Source: PLGF01 sp052139695
Lineage (GTDB): Bacteria > Verrucomicrobiota > Verrucomicrobiia > Limisphaerales > Palsa-1400
NCBI GenBank assembly: GCA_052139695.1
Contig: JBKQWF010000310.1
Coordinates: forward strand, 1-64,000
Direction of reading: 5' to 3'
DNA length: 64,000 nucleotides
A program made the position numbers and the translations under genes. The notes beneath the pieces were generated by a model. That model did no database searches and had not been told where the DNA came from. It saw only the letters and a list, made by a program, of their open reading frames with translations. Of the stretch, positions 1-8,121 are shown one piece after another. Each line of letters begins with the position of its first letter. Position 1 is the first letter of the stretch.

Positions 1-15
1 CGCGCAACAGAGGGG

Positions 16-37
16 GGGCTGAGCTGCCGCTCAGCCC
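16..37 (+). terminator. Possible stem-loop terminator at the left edge
   Basis: An 8-bp perfect stem (GGGCTGAG / CTCAGCCC) with a 6-nt loop is followed after 11 bases by TTTTT at 49-53. It may terminate a gene lying left of the window on the plus strand. The distance to the T-run is longer than in a classical intrinsic terminator, so it may be only a hairpin. Confidence 0.35.
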
Positions 38-113
38 AAATTTCGGCCTTTTTAATTCCCGCTCCGCTCTCTCGGTTTTCTATAAAATCGCCGTTCCTGA
101 GCCACGCGTAAAA

Positions 114-465
114 CCTCTTCAAAAACCTTCGGTAGGTTTCACATCTTGACGCATTCTTGTTTATCATTGCCCCGCATGAAAACAATGCCACGCTCTCAAA
201 GACCGCGATGACTCGCAACGGCAAAATCGCCCGCCTCCCGCTCGCCATCCGTCAGCAACTCAACCCGCGCCTCCAAAGCGCCGAGCTGGCCCGGGACCTC
301 CCCTCCTGGCTCAACCAGTTGCCGGAAGTCGAGGCCAAGAGAAACAGCAGCGCATCCGTCAAATCCTTGGCATCGATGAGGCGTACGGCCCCGATGCCGC
401 CCCGGAGAGCCAGCTTCCACCGAAACCCGAACCTAATTGAACTAAATTGAACCAAATTGAGCCGC
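114..465 (+). repeat. 352-bp direct repeat, copy 1
   Basis: The stretch from CCTCTTCAAAAACC to AATTGAGCCGC recurs at 4250-4601 with a constant offset of 4136, so there are no indels between the copies. Identity is nearly complete in the first ~160 bp. Differences cluster around 355-420, where the change pattern looks coding. Just outside the right end is a C/G palindrome (471-482, five C, T, six G). The other copy also abuts such a palindrome (4606-4620). No transposase or terminal inverted repeat was seen. The pair could recombine and delete the intervening accessory genes. Confidence 0.9.
208..440 (+). pseudogene. Internally deleted remnant of a dispersed Mu-gp27/DUF3486-like gene, copy 1
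   Basis: From the ATG at 208 the frame reads MTRNGKIARLPLAIRQQLN, continuing to LPSWLNQLPEV. This matches from memory the start of a gene family found in many copies in verrucomicrobial genomes, related to the phage DUF3486 proteins. After about 40 residues the reading shifts: the family-like C-terminus (QQRIRQILGIDEAYGPDAAP, ending PKPEPN) is in another frame and stops at 438-440. Most of the ~200-residue body is missing. The open frame itself runs on to 450 with unrelated sequence. The family name is recalled knowledge; the frame break and duplication are seen directly. Confidence 0.55.
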
Positions 466-929
466 AGTTACCCCCTGGGGGGAGACGGAGAGAGAATTCC
501 CCGAAAATGAATTTTCGCGCATTGAACCCATGAACCAAAGACGGAAGTGGTCAAAAAACACCATTCCTTCCAAACAGCTCTGTTGCAATATGTTGCGACT
601 TTCACTTTTTTGACGGTTCATGGAAAGGGGTGCCCGCAATGACCAAAGGGGCCTCCTCTCCCGACCCTCTGCTCCACACACTTGTGGAAGGGCCGGGGGG
701 ATATGGCCATCATTCTGTATTATAGTTGACTGTGGTTCCATCCATCGATTGGCGAGGCTTGTGGCGGGTTTGGTCGCCAGTGGCCCCGATTTGGCCTGTA
801 TAACGCGCCGGGTCGTATTAAAGCCGTCAGCCGTCCAATCGATTGCCGTGACCGTGCTGATGGGCGCGGGCGAGGTAGATTCCACAGCTTGACGATCTTG
901 CCCCGGCAACGCGGCCCGCGAAAGCAAAA
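466..929. other. Gene-free stretch
   Basis: No convincing coding region was found on either strand. The short open frames here have no recognisable domains and oppose each other. A C/G palindrome (471-482) directly follows repeat copy 1. The right end holds the terminator of the gene that ends at 975. Confidence 0.5.
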
Positions 930-955
930 GCCGCCCCAGATTTCTCAGGGGCGGC
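930..955 (-). terminator. Intrinsic terminator of the 273-aa gene
   Basis: An 8-bp perfect stem GCCGCCCC / GGGGCGGC with a 10-nt loop is followed, reading the minus strand, by TTTTGCTTT. It lies 19 bp past the stop codon of the minus-strand gene at 975-1796. Confidence 0.75.
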
Positions 956-974
956 ATTGAGCAATTGCAATCGC

Positions 975-1796
975 TCAGGATTCGATTGGTTCAAAGTCGA
1001 ATTCGATATGGGCTTTGTCGGGCGACATTAGGTGAAACGCAGTGCAGTGGTGAACGTTGGTTAGCCGGTATTGCTTCCCATCCTCAGCGTGAACCGTTGC
1101 GGCGTTTTTCAGAACGTGTCCGACATTGGCAGTAGGAGGCAAACGAAAGCCGCCGCACTTTAAAACTGGCCAAAATTCAATTTTGACCCATACGATCTCC
1201 TTTCCGGCTTTGTCTAAGAGCGTTGCCTGTACCTCGTAAGACGAAAGCCCGTCTTCAACTTCATACACCGAAAATACCGGCATTGCCGCAGCGGTTGTGT
1301 CGCCAGGCATTACAAATCTCGCCGGATACTTGCCCCTGTATGCGTAAGTTTGGCCAGCCCTGACTGCGGGCAGATTCCTGCCCGGCCCGGCCTTGCAATG
1401 AATCACCGTCACCTTATCGTCAACTTGGGCGTCATGTATGCCGCTCCAATCGCTATCATGGAGCGGCTTCACTGTAAATTGAAGCATAACGTACTTTTGA
1501 TTCTCCTTAACGGATTCCAACAAAGCATCCAATGTTGGGAGATCGGCGACAACGCGAAGCAAATCGCCTGTCTCATCATCCGCATGGAGGATTTGCCCAT
1601 TTTGAGGATTTCGACGCATCTTTCGTCCACTTTCGTCAAGCTGGCAAACGTCAATTCCCTCGAGCCTCATTGCTATTAAGTTTCGCTCCGTTGGCGAAAG
1701 TTTGGTCGGGTCAACGTCGAGATGGCAGGTTGATTTTGGAACATTTATGCCTCGGCGGAATGCCTCGGCTTGATTCACTTCAAAGCGAAGTGTCAT
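975..1796 (-). CDS. Uncharacterised 273-aa accessory protein
   Basis: I do not recognise a domain. The protein starts MTLRFEVNQAEAFRRG and has no signal peptide or membrane segment, so it should be cytoplasmic. The first ~110 residues are mixed charged sequence. From residue ~110 on it looks beta-rich with several Cys and His (HCKAGPG, LKCGGF, VHHC). The ATG at 1796 is preceded by GAAAGG 9-10 bases upstream, a good ribosome-binding site, and a strong terminator follows the stop. This supports a real single-gene transcription unit. It sits in the accessory block between the two direct repeats, next to a DarTG remnant, so a role in mobile-element or defence biology is possible. That is inference from position only. 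Confidence 0.75.
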   Translation of the reverse strand: MTLRFEVNQAEAFRRGINVPKSTCHLDVDPTKLSPTERNLIAMRLEGIDVCQLDESGRKMRRNPQNGQILHADDETGDLLRVVADLPTLDALLESVKENQKYVMLQFTVKPLHDSDWSGIHDAQVDDKVTVIHCKAGPGRNLPAVRAGQTYAYRGKYPARFVMPGDTTAAAMPVFSVYEVEDGLSSYEVQATLLDKAGKEIVWVKIEFWPVLKCGGFRLPPTANVGHVLKNAATVHAEDGKQYRLTNVHHCTAFHLMSPDKAHIEFDFEPIES

Positions 1797-2218
1797 ACGA
1801 TTACCTTTCTGTTATTATTATTTGCTAGGCCATTGTTATTTTGTTGCCGGCGGCCAATCTGCAACGGTTCAAGTCTAGCACAAGAGATCGGGACGCGAAA
1901 GGGATTCTGCGCGTTACCTAAAGATTCTTTTTGCGACACCCTCCTGGAGAAGTGACCGAGTTTCTTCCCCGTTTAAACAGCGCCATTTTGGGTAGTGCTG
2001 AAAAACCGAAAAACCCCCTGTTTTCGGAAAGGCGCTAAAAAGCGACGAAAATTGTCAAGTCGAGGAACCTTAGAATCGTTCCTGAGCGACTTTTCTGACG
2101 TGGTTGGAGCCTTTTGGTGGTCCTCAGAATCACCTCCTTTTGAAAAGAGGGGGGGGTTCAGCAGAATCGATTGTATGAAGTCGACAGTCGACCCCAATTT
2201 AGATTCTTTCATTTAGTC
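1797..2218. other. Intergenic stretch with hairpins, no gene
   Basis: Open frames of 73-79 aa on both strands mirror each other and have no family resemblance. The left ~60 bp carries the ribosome-binding site and presumably the promoter of the 273-aa gene. Two hairpin-forming sequences are visible: 2006-2027, and an imperfect one around 2130-2150 made of CCTCCTTTT and AAAAGAGG followed by a G-run. Such short inverted repeats are typical of dispersed intergenic elements. Confidence 0.5.
2006..2027. repeat. Short inverted repeat
   Basis: CCGAAAA (2006-2012) pairs with TTTTCGG (2021-2027) across an 8-nt loop, ACCCCCTG. No T-run follows on either strand, so it is not a clear terminator. Confidence 0.4.
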
Positions 2219-2982
2219 TCAAAACGTGGCTTCCATCGGACTGAAATTGTTTGCGAAGCCACAAATGCCATCAATCAACAGTTCAACTTCATAGGCCACC
2301 TGTTCTGTAATCTGCGGAATACCGATGGTCAGCGGTTTATTTGAGGTCTGAAATGCGGCGTTCTCCCAGGTGTATCGATGCTTGGTCTTTAGATTTGTGA
2401 CCAAGACACGCGCGGCAAACGGGCCGGGCGTGATCGTGCTCTGGTTAAACGTGAAAATCATGCGGTTCTGTTCCAAGGTAACGCTCTCGACAAACGCCCA
2501 TTTACAGAAGTGCATACTGGGTCGCTTTCCTTGGCCGATGATCCCCTTGTACTTCTTCAGGGTCGCCGCTGGGAGACGGTGGATAATCGTCTGGTATTCC
2601 GCTTCCGATCTGCACCAAATTCGCCGGAGACCGTCCAGTTCAAGTTCGCCAGGGACGATGATCTCCGCGTGACGATGAAATTTGATCTCGGTCTTTTCCT
2701 CTTCTGCAGCCAGCTATCGTGATACACCTTCTCGAAGGGGATGGATGCAAAAAAGGTCGCGTCCTCACCCACCTCTGGATTCTGGGAAAGATTTCCCTTG
2801 CTGAATCGCGTCGCTTCGCGCGTAAGAACATCCTTGGAGTCGAATAAGAAGAAAACTGGAAGTGGCATGTGTTTGCCCAGGGAGCCATATTGGCCCGCCG
2901 GGCGGAACCCCTCGATCTGGTGCTGCGTCGGCGTGCGCGGACGAAAATACAACCGCACGCGTCGCGTCTGGCTTTCTCTCGC
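2219..2982 (-). pseudogene. darT: DarT-like ssDNA ADP-ribosyltransferase toxin, truncated and frameshifted
   Basis: Two adjoining minus-strand frames together give the body of a DarT/DUF4433-type toxin. The first, from ~2958, reads VRLYFRPRTPTQHQIEG, then PLPVFFLFDSKDVLTRE and IPFEKVYHDSWL. It breaks near 2705, and the next frame continues EIKFHRHAEIIVP, WCRSEAEYQTIIHRLP and a C-terminal part ending at 2219. One lost base would explain the shift. HAEIIVP fits the strand carrying the catalytic glutamate in this family. The family's N-terminal ~70-100 residues, with the NAD-contacting segment, are absent: the homologous frame meets a TGA at the end of darG. An ATG (2984-2986) overlaps the darG stop as ATGA, but its frame (MSERKPDATR) is not that of VRLYF. 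The toxin is therefore probably inactive. Family assignment is by recalled motifs. Confidence 0.7.
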
Positions 2983-3909
2983 TCATGCCATGACCAATTC
3001 GGTCGCCCGTTGAGGCACAGCGCCTTCCTTGGCTGGCCGGGGCACGAACTGGAGGGCAACGCTGAAAACCCCATTGCGCGCGCTTTGCTTGATGGCCAAT
3101 TGAACGGGCTTCAAATAGGGAAGCTCCGCCATAATCGCAATTACTTTACTCGCGTGCAAGTCCAGCCCGTGAGTCAGTCCCTCGGCGCTCAGAAAGCCAA
3201 CCGACCTCAAATGTTGCCATGCTTCCAGCAGGGCATCCTGCGGCACAAACAGTTCCTGTCCATCCGCGACGATCAATCCTTCCGCCGGCGTGTCCGTGCC
3301 CCGCACATGGAAACGTTCATGCTTATCCAGCGTGCCGAACTCGCTTTGCCTCTTCAATATCTCACACAGATCATCCCAAACCTCGCTAAATGACAGACTC
3401 TCAGGCTCAGACCGCAGCCAACGCTTGGTGGCTTCAATGTCCTCATGCTCGCGTGGCGCAAACGGGTCCTTTCGATACAGGTGAATGAAGATTTCGATGG
3501 GCAATTTGCCGAGGTGCTTTTCCATGAGCGGTTGCACCTGCGTTTCCCAATTCAATTCACCATGCCCGCACCCAAGTTGCGGAAACGCAATCGAAGTGAT
3601 TGAGTGCCTTGCGTAACCCGCGACGAATGCCTTCAGGCCCGTCTCGATATATTCCGGCTTTGACGGATTCCGCCAATGCTTCTTCGTCGGAAAATTCAAA
3701 ACCCATTTGTGCGGCCCTCGCCAAAGAAACAGTTTTCCGATGTCGATCTTCTTCCGTTCGCACAACTTCTGGTAGTCGTGAAACATCTCGGGGAAAATCG
3801 TCTTAAAATCCTTGGCAATACCCTTGCCCATGACGCCCAAGATGTTCACCGTGTTCACAAGCACTTTGGCTGGCGAGTGAAACAGGTCTCCGATCACATA
3901 GGTAATCAT
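2983..3909 (-). CDS. darG: DarG-type macrodomain antitoxin (DNA ADP-ribosyl glycohydrolase)
   Basis: The first ~150 residues form a macrodomain of the DarG/TARG1-like group: MITYVIGDLF at the start, then LVNTVNILGVMGKGIA (~17-32), the ADP-ribose-binding region seen in DarG antitoxins, and PQLGCGHGELNW (~110-121). Members remove ADP-ribose from thymidine in DNA, reversing DarT damage. The remaining ~150 residues form a second domain I do not recognise by motif, which in DarG helps bind and neutralise the toxin. The reading frame is intact (308 aa). It is followed, with an ATGA overlap, by the broken darT remnant. This order (antitoxin first) is the reverse of the usual darT-darG arrangement. 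Confidence 0.85.
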   Translation of the reverse strand: MITYVIGDLFHSPAKVLVNTVNILGVMGKGIAKDFKTIFPEMFHDYQKLCERKKIDIGKLFLWRGPHKWVLNFPTKKHWRNPSKPEYIETGLKAFVAGYARHSITSIAFPQLGCGHGELNWETQVQPLMEKHLGKLPIEIFIHLYRKDPFAPREHEDIEATKRWLRSEPESLSFSEVWDDLCEILKRQSEFGTLDKHERFHVRGTDTPAEGLIVADGQELFVPQDALLEAWQHLRSVGFLSAEGLTHGLDLHASKVIAIMAELPYLKPVQLAIKQSARNGVFSVALQFVPRPAKEGAVPQRATELVMA

Positions 3910-4249
3910 AACATTTTCAATTTAGCGAAGTTTGGTACGGTTGGACAGTCTGGAAATTCAAGTGTTGCCTTTCATTTTGACGCCCCTCCACGATTTTTTG
4001 CGCAAACATTGGGGACGTAGTTAAACATTTAACATTTGCAGCTTTTCGCGGCAGCTCAGGAGGGCCTTGGTTAGGGCGGGGTGCTTTTTGGCCCTGGCCG
4101 CCCCCCCCCTCGCCGCCATCCACACCGCAACTTCGTCTATATTCCCCGAATGGTCTATCGCGCGCTTGGGCGCACGAACCTCGCCCTTCCGTTCAGCCAA
4201 TGGGCACCTGCCGCCACGAACATTTCCAGTCCATGAGCAATACGTCAAG
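3910..4249. other. Upstream region of darG, no supported gene
   Basis: The region contains overlapping minus-strand frames of 68-75 aa, one running to 4021 with KALLSCREKLQ near its end. None has a recognisable start, ribosome-binding site or family motif. The darG promoter is expected in the right part of 3910-4020, but no convincing -35/-10 pair was seen. The right boundary is the start of repeat copy 2. Confidence 0.45.
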
Positions 4250-4601
4250 CCTCTTCAAAAACCTTCGGTAGGTTTCACATCTTGACGCATTCTTGTTTAT
4301 CATTGCCCCGCATGAAAACAATGCCACGCTCTCCAAGACCGCGATGACTCGCAACGGCAAAATCGCCCGCCTCCCGCTGGCCATCCGCCAGCAACTCAAC
4401 CTGCGCCTTCAAAACGGCGAGTTGGCCCGGGACCTCCCCTCCTGGCTCAACCAGTTGCCGGAAGTCGAGGCCAAGAGAAACAGCAGCGCATTCGCCACGT
4501 CCTTGGCGTCGGTCCCAAGTACGGCCCCAACGCCGCCCCGGAAAGCCTGCTTCCACCGAAACCCGAACCTAATTGAACTAAATTGAACCAAATTGAGCCG
4601 C
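4250..4601 (+). repeat. 352-bp direct repeat, copy 2
   Basis: Second copy of the sequence at 114-465. The left junction is sharp: the bases before CCTCTTC differ completely between copies. The right junction ends at GAGCCGC and is followed by a C8/G7 palindrome (4606-4620). It separates the accessory block from the thiamine genes that start at 4798. Confidence 0.9.
4344..4576 (+). pseudogene. Internally deleted remnant of a dispersed Mu-gp27/DUF3486-like gene, copy 2
   Basis: Same architecture as copy 1: MTRNGKIARLPLAIRQQLN and LPSWLNQLPEV in one frame, then the family-like C-terminus (QQRIRHVLGVGPKYGPNAAP, ending PKPEPN) in another frame, stopping at 4574-4576. The deletion/frameshift junction is identical in both copies, so it existed before the copies separated. 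The C-terminal segments differ by replacements such as Q to H and I to V that make sense only in the shifted frame. Confidence 0.55.
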
Positions 4602-4797
4602 TCTTCCCCCCCCGGGGGGGCTGCCGCGACCCGCCGCGATGCCCTCGCTCTCCCTTTTCGGGTGCAAGAATTCTATTTGCATCATATCGACGATTCTCGC
4701 CTTTTCCCGGCACAACGGCTGCCGCAAGAAGAATTGTGTCTCACACCTGAATTCCTGTTTCCTCGACTTTGCCAGCGAATTTGCTAATGTTGTCCAT

Positions 4798-5982
4798 ATG
4801 AGTTTCGTTCGTGAACTGGAGACGCTTCCGCTTTCGGACTTGCTGGGGCACGCCCTGGATTGCTCCGACGCGGAGGCGCGCGCGGTGCTGGGCAAATCCC
4901 GCTTGGCGCTGGCGGACTACGCCCGCCTTCTTTCCCCGGCGGCAGGCGATTGCCTGGAAGAACTGTGTCAGCGCTCGCAGGCGCTGACCCGCCGGCGCTT
5001 CGGCAAGGTGATCCGCCTTTTTGCGCCTCTTTATCTTTCCAATGAGTGCGTGAACAACTGCAAGTACTGTGGCTTTTCCCGGGACAATCCCATCTTGCGC
5101 GTCACCCTCAGCGTGGAGGAAGTGCTGCGCGAAGCCCACGCCCTCAAAGAACAAGGCTTCCGCAACATCCTGCTGGTTTCCGGCGAACATCCCAAATTCG
5201 TCTCCAACGGCTACGTCGCCGATTGTGTGCGGGCCTTGCATCCGGAATTTCCCAGCGTGTCCTTGGAAATCGCCCCGATGGACACTGAGGAATATCGCCC
5301 ATTAGTGGCGGCGGGCGCTGACGGACTGGTCGTCTATCAGGAAACCTACGACCGCCGGTTATATGCCGAGATGCACACCTTCGGTCCGAAGCGTGATTTT
5401 AATTGGCGTCTGGAAACACCTGAAAGGGCCCACGCCGCGGGCTTTCGGCGGCTCGGCATTGGCGCGTTGTACGGCGTGGGAGATTGGCGGCGCGAGGCCA
5501 TCTGCCTTGGGGCGCACGCTGCCTATCTCTTGCGCCACTGTTGGAAAGCGCATTTGACCGTCTCTCTGCCGCGTTTGCGTCCCTGTGCCGGCGAATTCCA
5601 ACCCCCATCTCCCATTCCTGATCGCGCCATGGTACAAGTGCTGTGCGCCTTGCGCCTCTTCCTGCCCGATGCCGGGCTGGTCCTTTCGACGCGCGAACCG
5701 GCCAAATTGCGGGACGGTCTCATCCCTCTGGGCATCACCATGATCAGCGCCGGCAGCCATACCGAGCCGGGAGGATACACCGGCGCAGGCCGGGAGAAGC
5801 TTCACTATACAAAAGGGGGACGCATCGTCCAAGGAGCGGTGGGTTCCAGCGAATGGGCTGCCGGCGCCACCGGGCAGTTTGACATTGCCGACGTCCGCTC
5901 GTCCGTAGAAGTCGCAACCCTCTTGCAGCGCATGGGTTATGAGCCTGTTTGGAAAGACTGGGATGCTGCCTTGACCGCCTGA
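4798..5982 (+). CDS. thiH: 2-iminoacetate synthase ThiH
   Basis: Radical-SAM enzyme that cleaves tyrosine to dehydroglycine (2-iminoacetate) and p-cresol for the thiazole part of thiamine. The cluster motif C84-x3-C88-x2-C91 lies in CVNNCKYCGF, followed by the substrate-barrel segments VSGEHPK and YQETYDR, and LPRLRPC in place of the usual LPR-RP motif. The ATG at 4798 (MSFVRELETL) gives 394 aa, close to the usual ThiH size (~370-380). The frame stays open to 4639, but the extra 53 residues have no similarity and overlap low-complexity sequence, so I reject that start. No clear Shine-Dalgarno and no TPP riboswitch is visible upstream. thiS follows after 26 bp. Confidence 0.93.
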   Translation: MSFVRELETLPLSDLLGHALDCSDAEARAVLGKSRLALADYARLLSPAAGDCLEELCQRSQALTRRRFGKVIRLFAPLYLSNECVNNCKYCGFSRDNPILRVTLSVEEVLREAHALKEQGFRNILLVSGEHPKFVSNGYVADCVRALHPEFPSVSLEIAPMDTEEYRPLVAAGADGLVVYQETYDRRLYAEMHTFGPKRDFNWRLETPERAHAAGFRRLGIGALYGVGDWRREAICLGAHAAYLLRHCWKAHLTVSLPRLRPCAGEFQPPSPIPDRAMVQVLCALRLFLPDAGLVLSTREPAKLRDGLIPLGITMISAGSHTEPGGYTGAGREKLHYTKGGRIVQGAVGSSEWAAGATGQFDIADVRSSVEVATLLQRMGYEPVWKDWDAALTA

Positions 5983-6008
5983 TGCTTTGGCGCAAACCGG
6001 CTGATTTC

Positions 6009-6218
6009 ATGGACAATCCCTTTGTCATTGCCAATGGCCAGAAAACCAGCGCGGCGCTGCCTTGTTCCATTGAGCAATTCCTCCTGGCGCGCAAATTGCT
6101 CCCGCGCAGCGTGGTCGTGGAACACAATGGCGAAGCGGTGGCGCCGAGTGAGTTTGCCGGGCGAACGCTGGCGACTGGTGACCGGCTTGAAATTGTTAAG
6201 ATTGTGGCGGGCGGATGA
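6009..6218 (+). CDS. thiS: Sulfur carrier protein ThiS
   Basis: A 69-aa ubiquitin-like protein ending in the diagnostic Gly-Gly (KIVAGG), the site of adenylation and thiocarboxylate formation. It donates sulfur to the thiazole during thiamine synthesis, normally working with ThiG, ThiF and ThiH. The ATG at 6009 follows thiH by 26 bp. The frame could start at 5949, inside thiH, but the shorter start gives the normal ThiS length. The stop overlaps the next gene's start as ATGA. thiG and thiF are not in this window. Confidence 0.9.
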   Translation: MDNPFVIANGQKTSAALPCSIEQFLLARKLLPRSVVVEHNGEAVAPSEFAGRTLATGDRLEIVKIVAGG

Positions 6219-6982
6219 ATCCGGATCTATCGGCCTTCGTGGCGGCATTGTCGGAGGAAACTGTCTTCGGACAGGTCCTGGTGCGGCGGGCTAATCGCGG
6301 CTTTGCTTTGCGCCACGTGGCGGACCGCCAGGCTGCTGAGGAAACGTGTCCATTGGTCAAGATCGAGGACTTGCGCCAGTTGGCGCAATTTACGGAACTC
6401 GGCGTCTATCGACCGCTCAAAGCCGCCCCCAACCTTCGCCGGGGCTGGCGCGCCACGGCGGTGGACGCGCCCGCGCTGGGGCTTTGCCTGCACTACCTCT
6501 ACCCTGGCGCATTGCCAGATTGGTTTGCCTCTCAAGGTGGCCAGCCGCCTGTGACCTCTTACCGCGACTTTGCCTCACGGCAAACCGGAATGTATCGAAT
6601 CACCGCCCTGCTGAACGACCCGGTGGCTACGGCGGTCGCGCGCGCTTGTTGTCATCGCGACTTCTGTTTGAAACGGCGGCTGTGGACGGTGGGCCAACTC
6701 GCTCCGGACGAGCCCGCGGAAAAAAGCATCATTCCGTGCCTGGAGCCGTGCGCCATTCTGCTGGAACTGGCCCGCAAAGCCAGCCGCTGGGAACAAGAAA
6801 CCGCTGCCCAGCCCGCGCCCGCGCCGGCGGAATTGGAGCGTTTAAGCCAGGAATGCGCTGGACAACTCAAGCATCCCGAGCCTGGCTTGCCGGAGTGCGA
6901 CTTCGATTCGCCGAATAATCCGCGCCGCCTGCGTTTTTTCTTGGAACGGAAGAGAGTGGCGCCAGGGGAAGGTTTCTGTTAA
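6215..6982 (+). CDS. Four-cysteine Fe-S-like protein, DR2241-like
   Basis: A 255-aa soluble protein, translationally coupled to thiS by a 4-bp overlap. The C-terminal half has the cysteine pattern CCHRDFCLKRRLW (C145, C146, C151) and IPCLEPC (C175, C179), with LELARKASRWEQE after it. This resembles the [4Fe-4S] domain of the Deinococcus DR2241 family, recalled rather than searched. The N-terminal ~120 residues may be the family's stabilising domain. The chemistry is unknown. Coupling to thiH-thiS suggests a link to thiamine or Fe-S/tetrapyrrole metabolism, but this is positional inference. The name could be wrong; the CDS is well supported. Confidence 0.8.
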   Translation: MNPDLSAFVAALSEETVFGQVLVRRANRGFALRHVADRQAAEETCPLVKIEDLRQLAQFTELGVYRPLKAAPNLRRGWRATAVDAPALGLCLHYLYPGALPDWFASQGGQPPVTSYRDFASRQTGMYRITALLNDPVATAVARACCHRDFCLKRRLWTVGQLAPDEPAEKSIIPCLEPCAILLELARKASRWEQETAAQPAPAPAELERLSQECAGQLKHPEPGLPECDFDSPNNPRRLRFFLERKRVAPGEGFC

Positions 6983-6992
6983 ATTCAAATCC

Positions 6993-8117
6993 ATGCGAAA
7001 CATTTCCGCTTTGCCAACCCGCATTGCCCTGTTGACCGCGCTTGTCCTTGCGGCGGCATCGCCACGGCTGACTGCGGCTCCTGACCCGGCCCAAGACAGT
7101 TTGCTCTCGCACACCTTGCAAGCCAAGGATGCGGAGTCCGCCTGGACGGAACTGCAACAATCTCAACGGCGGCCGCCATCGCCAGCCGAATGGCAAACCA
7201 ATTCCCCCACCCAGGAGCAACAGGAAAAGTTTCTCATTCCGTACGTCGTGGCTTTGCAAGACCGCGCCAAAGCGTTTTATACCGCCTTCCCGGCCGACTC
7301 CCACGCTTCGGAGGCCAAAATGCAGGAGTTTGAGTTCACGTCGTTAGCTGTGCAAATGGGGGCGCATGATCAACAGACGCGCCTGGACACCTTGGAGAAG
7401 ACCCTTCTCGCCGACCCAGGATTGAGCGACAAACAACGCTTTAGCCTGCGGGAGAATGACGTGGAACGCGCGGCCAAAGCGAAAGAGTCCGAGGGCGAAG
7501 CCGCCGAGATGGCGGAATTTGAGAAAGGCGCCCGGGCCTTGCAGAAGGAGTTTCCCAAGGAACCGGGCGCGCAAAAGATGCTCCTGGAAGTGGCCACCGC
7601 CAGCGAACCCGGCAAGTCCCGCGTGATTTTGCAGGAAATAGCCGCCAGTCCGGCCTCTGAGGAGGTCCGGGAAGCGGCGGCTGATCAGTTAAAGAAACTG
7701 GATGCCGTGGGCAAGCCAGTGGACTTGCAGTTTACGGCCGTCGATGGACGCGAGGTCGATTTGTCCAAGCTGAAAGGCAAAGTGGTTCTGCTGGACTTCT
7801 GGGCGACGTGGTGTCCCCCCTGCGTCGGAGAAGTCCCCCATGTCGTGGAGACCTACAACAAGCTTCATGACAAGGGCTTTGAAATCGTCGGCGTGAGCCT
7901 GGACAAAGAGAAAAACAGCCTGACCCAATTTGTGGCGGAGCACAAAATGACGTGGCCGCAGTTTTTCGACGGACAATACTGGCAGAACAAATACGCCCGG
8001 CAATTTGGCATTGAGAGCATTCCCGCCATGTGGCTGATTGACAAGCAAGGGCACTTGCGCGACATGAATGGGCGCGCCGACCTGAGCGGCAAAGTGGAAA
8101 AGTTACTGGCCGAATAA
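6993..8117 (+). CDS. Secreted TlpA/ResA-type thiol-disulfide oxidoreductase
   Basis: A 374-aa protein with an N-terminal signal peptide (hydrophobic LLTALVLAAASPRLTAA, cleavage near residue 28). It then has ~200 residues of charged, helical sequence and a C-terminal thioredoxin-fold domain (~240-374). The active site is W273-C-P-P-C277 in DFWATWCPPC; the cis-proline region is IESIPAMWLI. Such extracytoplasmic proteins reduce disulfides, for example in cytochrome c maturation. The helical N-terminal extension is typical of verrucomicrobial and Bacteroidota TlpA-like proteins with a stalk domain. It lies 10 bp after the Fe-S-like gene and 4 bp before the next gene, so it is probably in the same operon. 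Confidence 0.9.
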   Translation: MRNISALPTRIALLTALVLAAASPRLTAAPDPAQDSLLSHTLQAKDAESAWTELQQSQRRPPSPAEWQTNSPTQEQQEKFLIPYVVALQDRAKAFYTAFPADSHASEAKMQEFEFTSLAVQMGAHDQQTRLDTLEKTLLADPGLSDKQRFSLRENDVERAAKAKESEGEAAEMAEFEKGARALQKEFPKEPGAQKMLLEVATASEPGKSRVILQEIAASPASEEVREAAADQLKKLDAVGKPVDLQFTAVDGREVDLSKLKGKVVLLDFWATWCPPCVGEVPHVVETYNKLHDKGFEIVGVSLDKEKNSLTQFVAEHKMTWPQFFDGQYWQNKYARQFGIESIPAMWLIDKQGHLRDMNGRADLSGKVEKLLAE

Positions 8118-8121
8118 CCGC

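Noticed and set aside
114..465. Insertion sequence
   Set aside because: The repeat has no transposase and no terminal inverted repeats; it carries only a degraded gene fragment.
4602..4797. TPP riboswitch ahead of thiH
   Set aside because: I looked for the conserved CTGAGA and the downstream pairing segment and did not find them.
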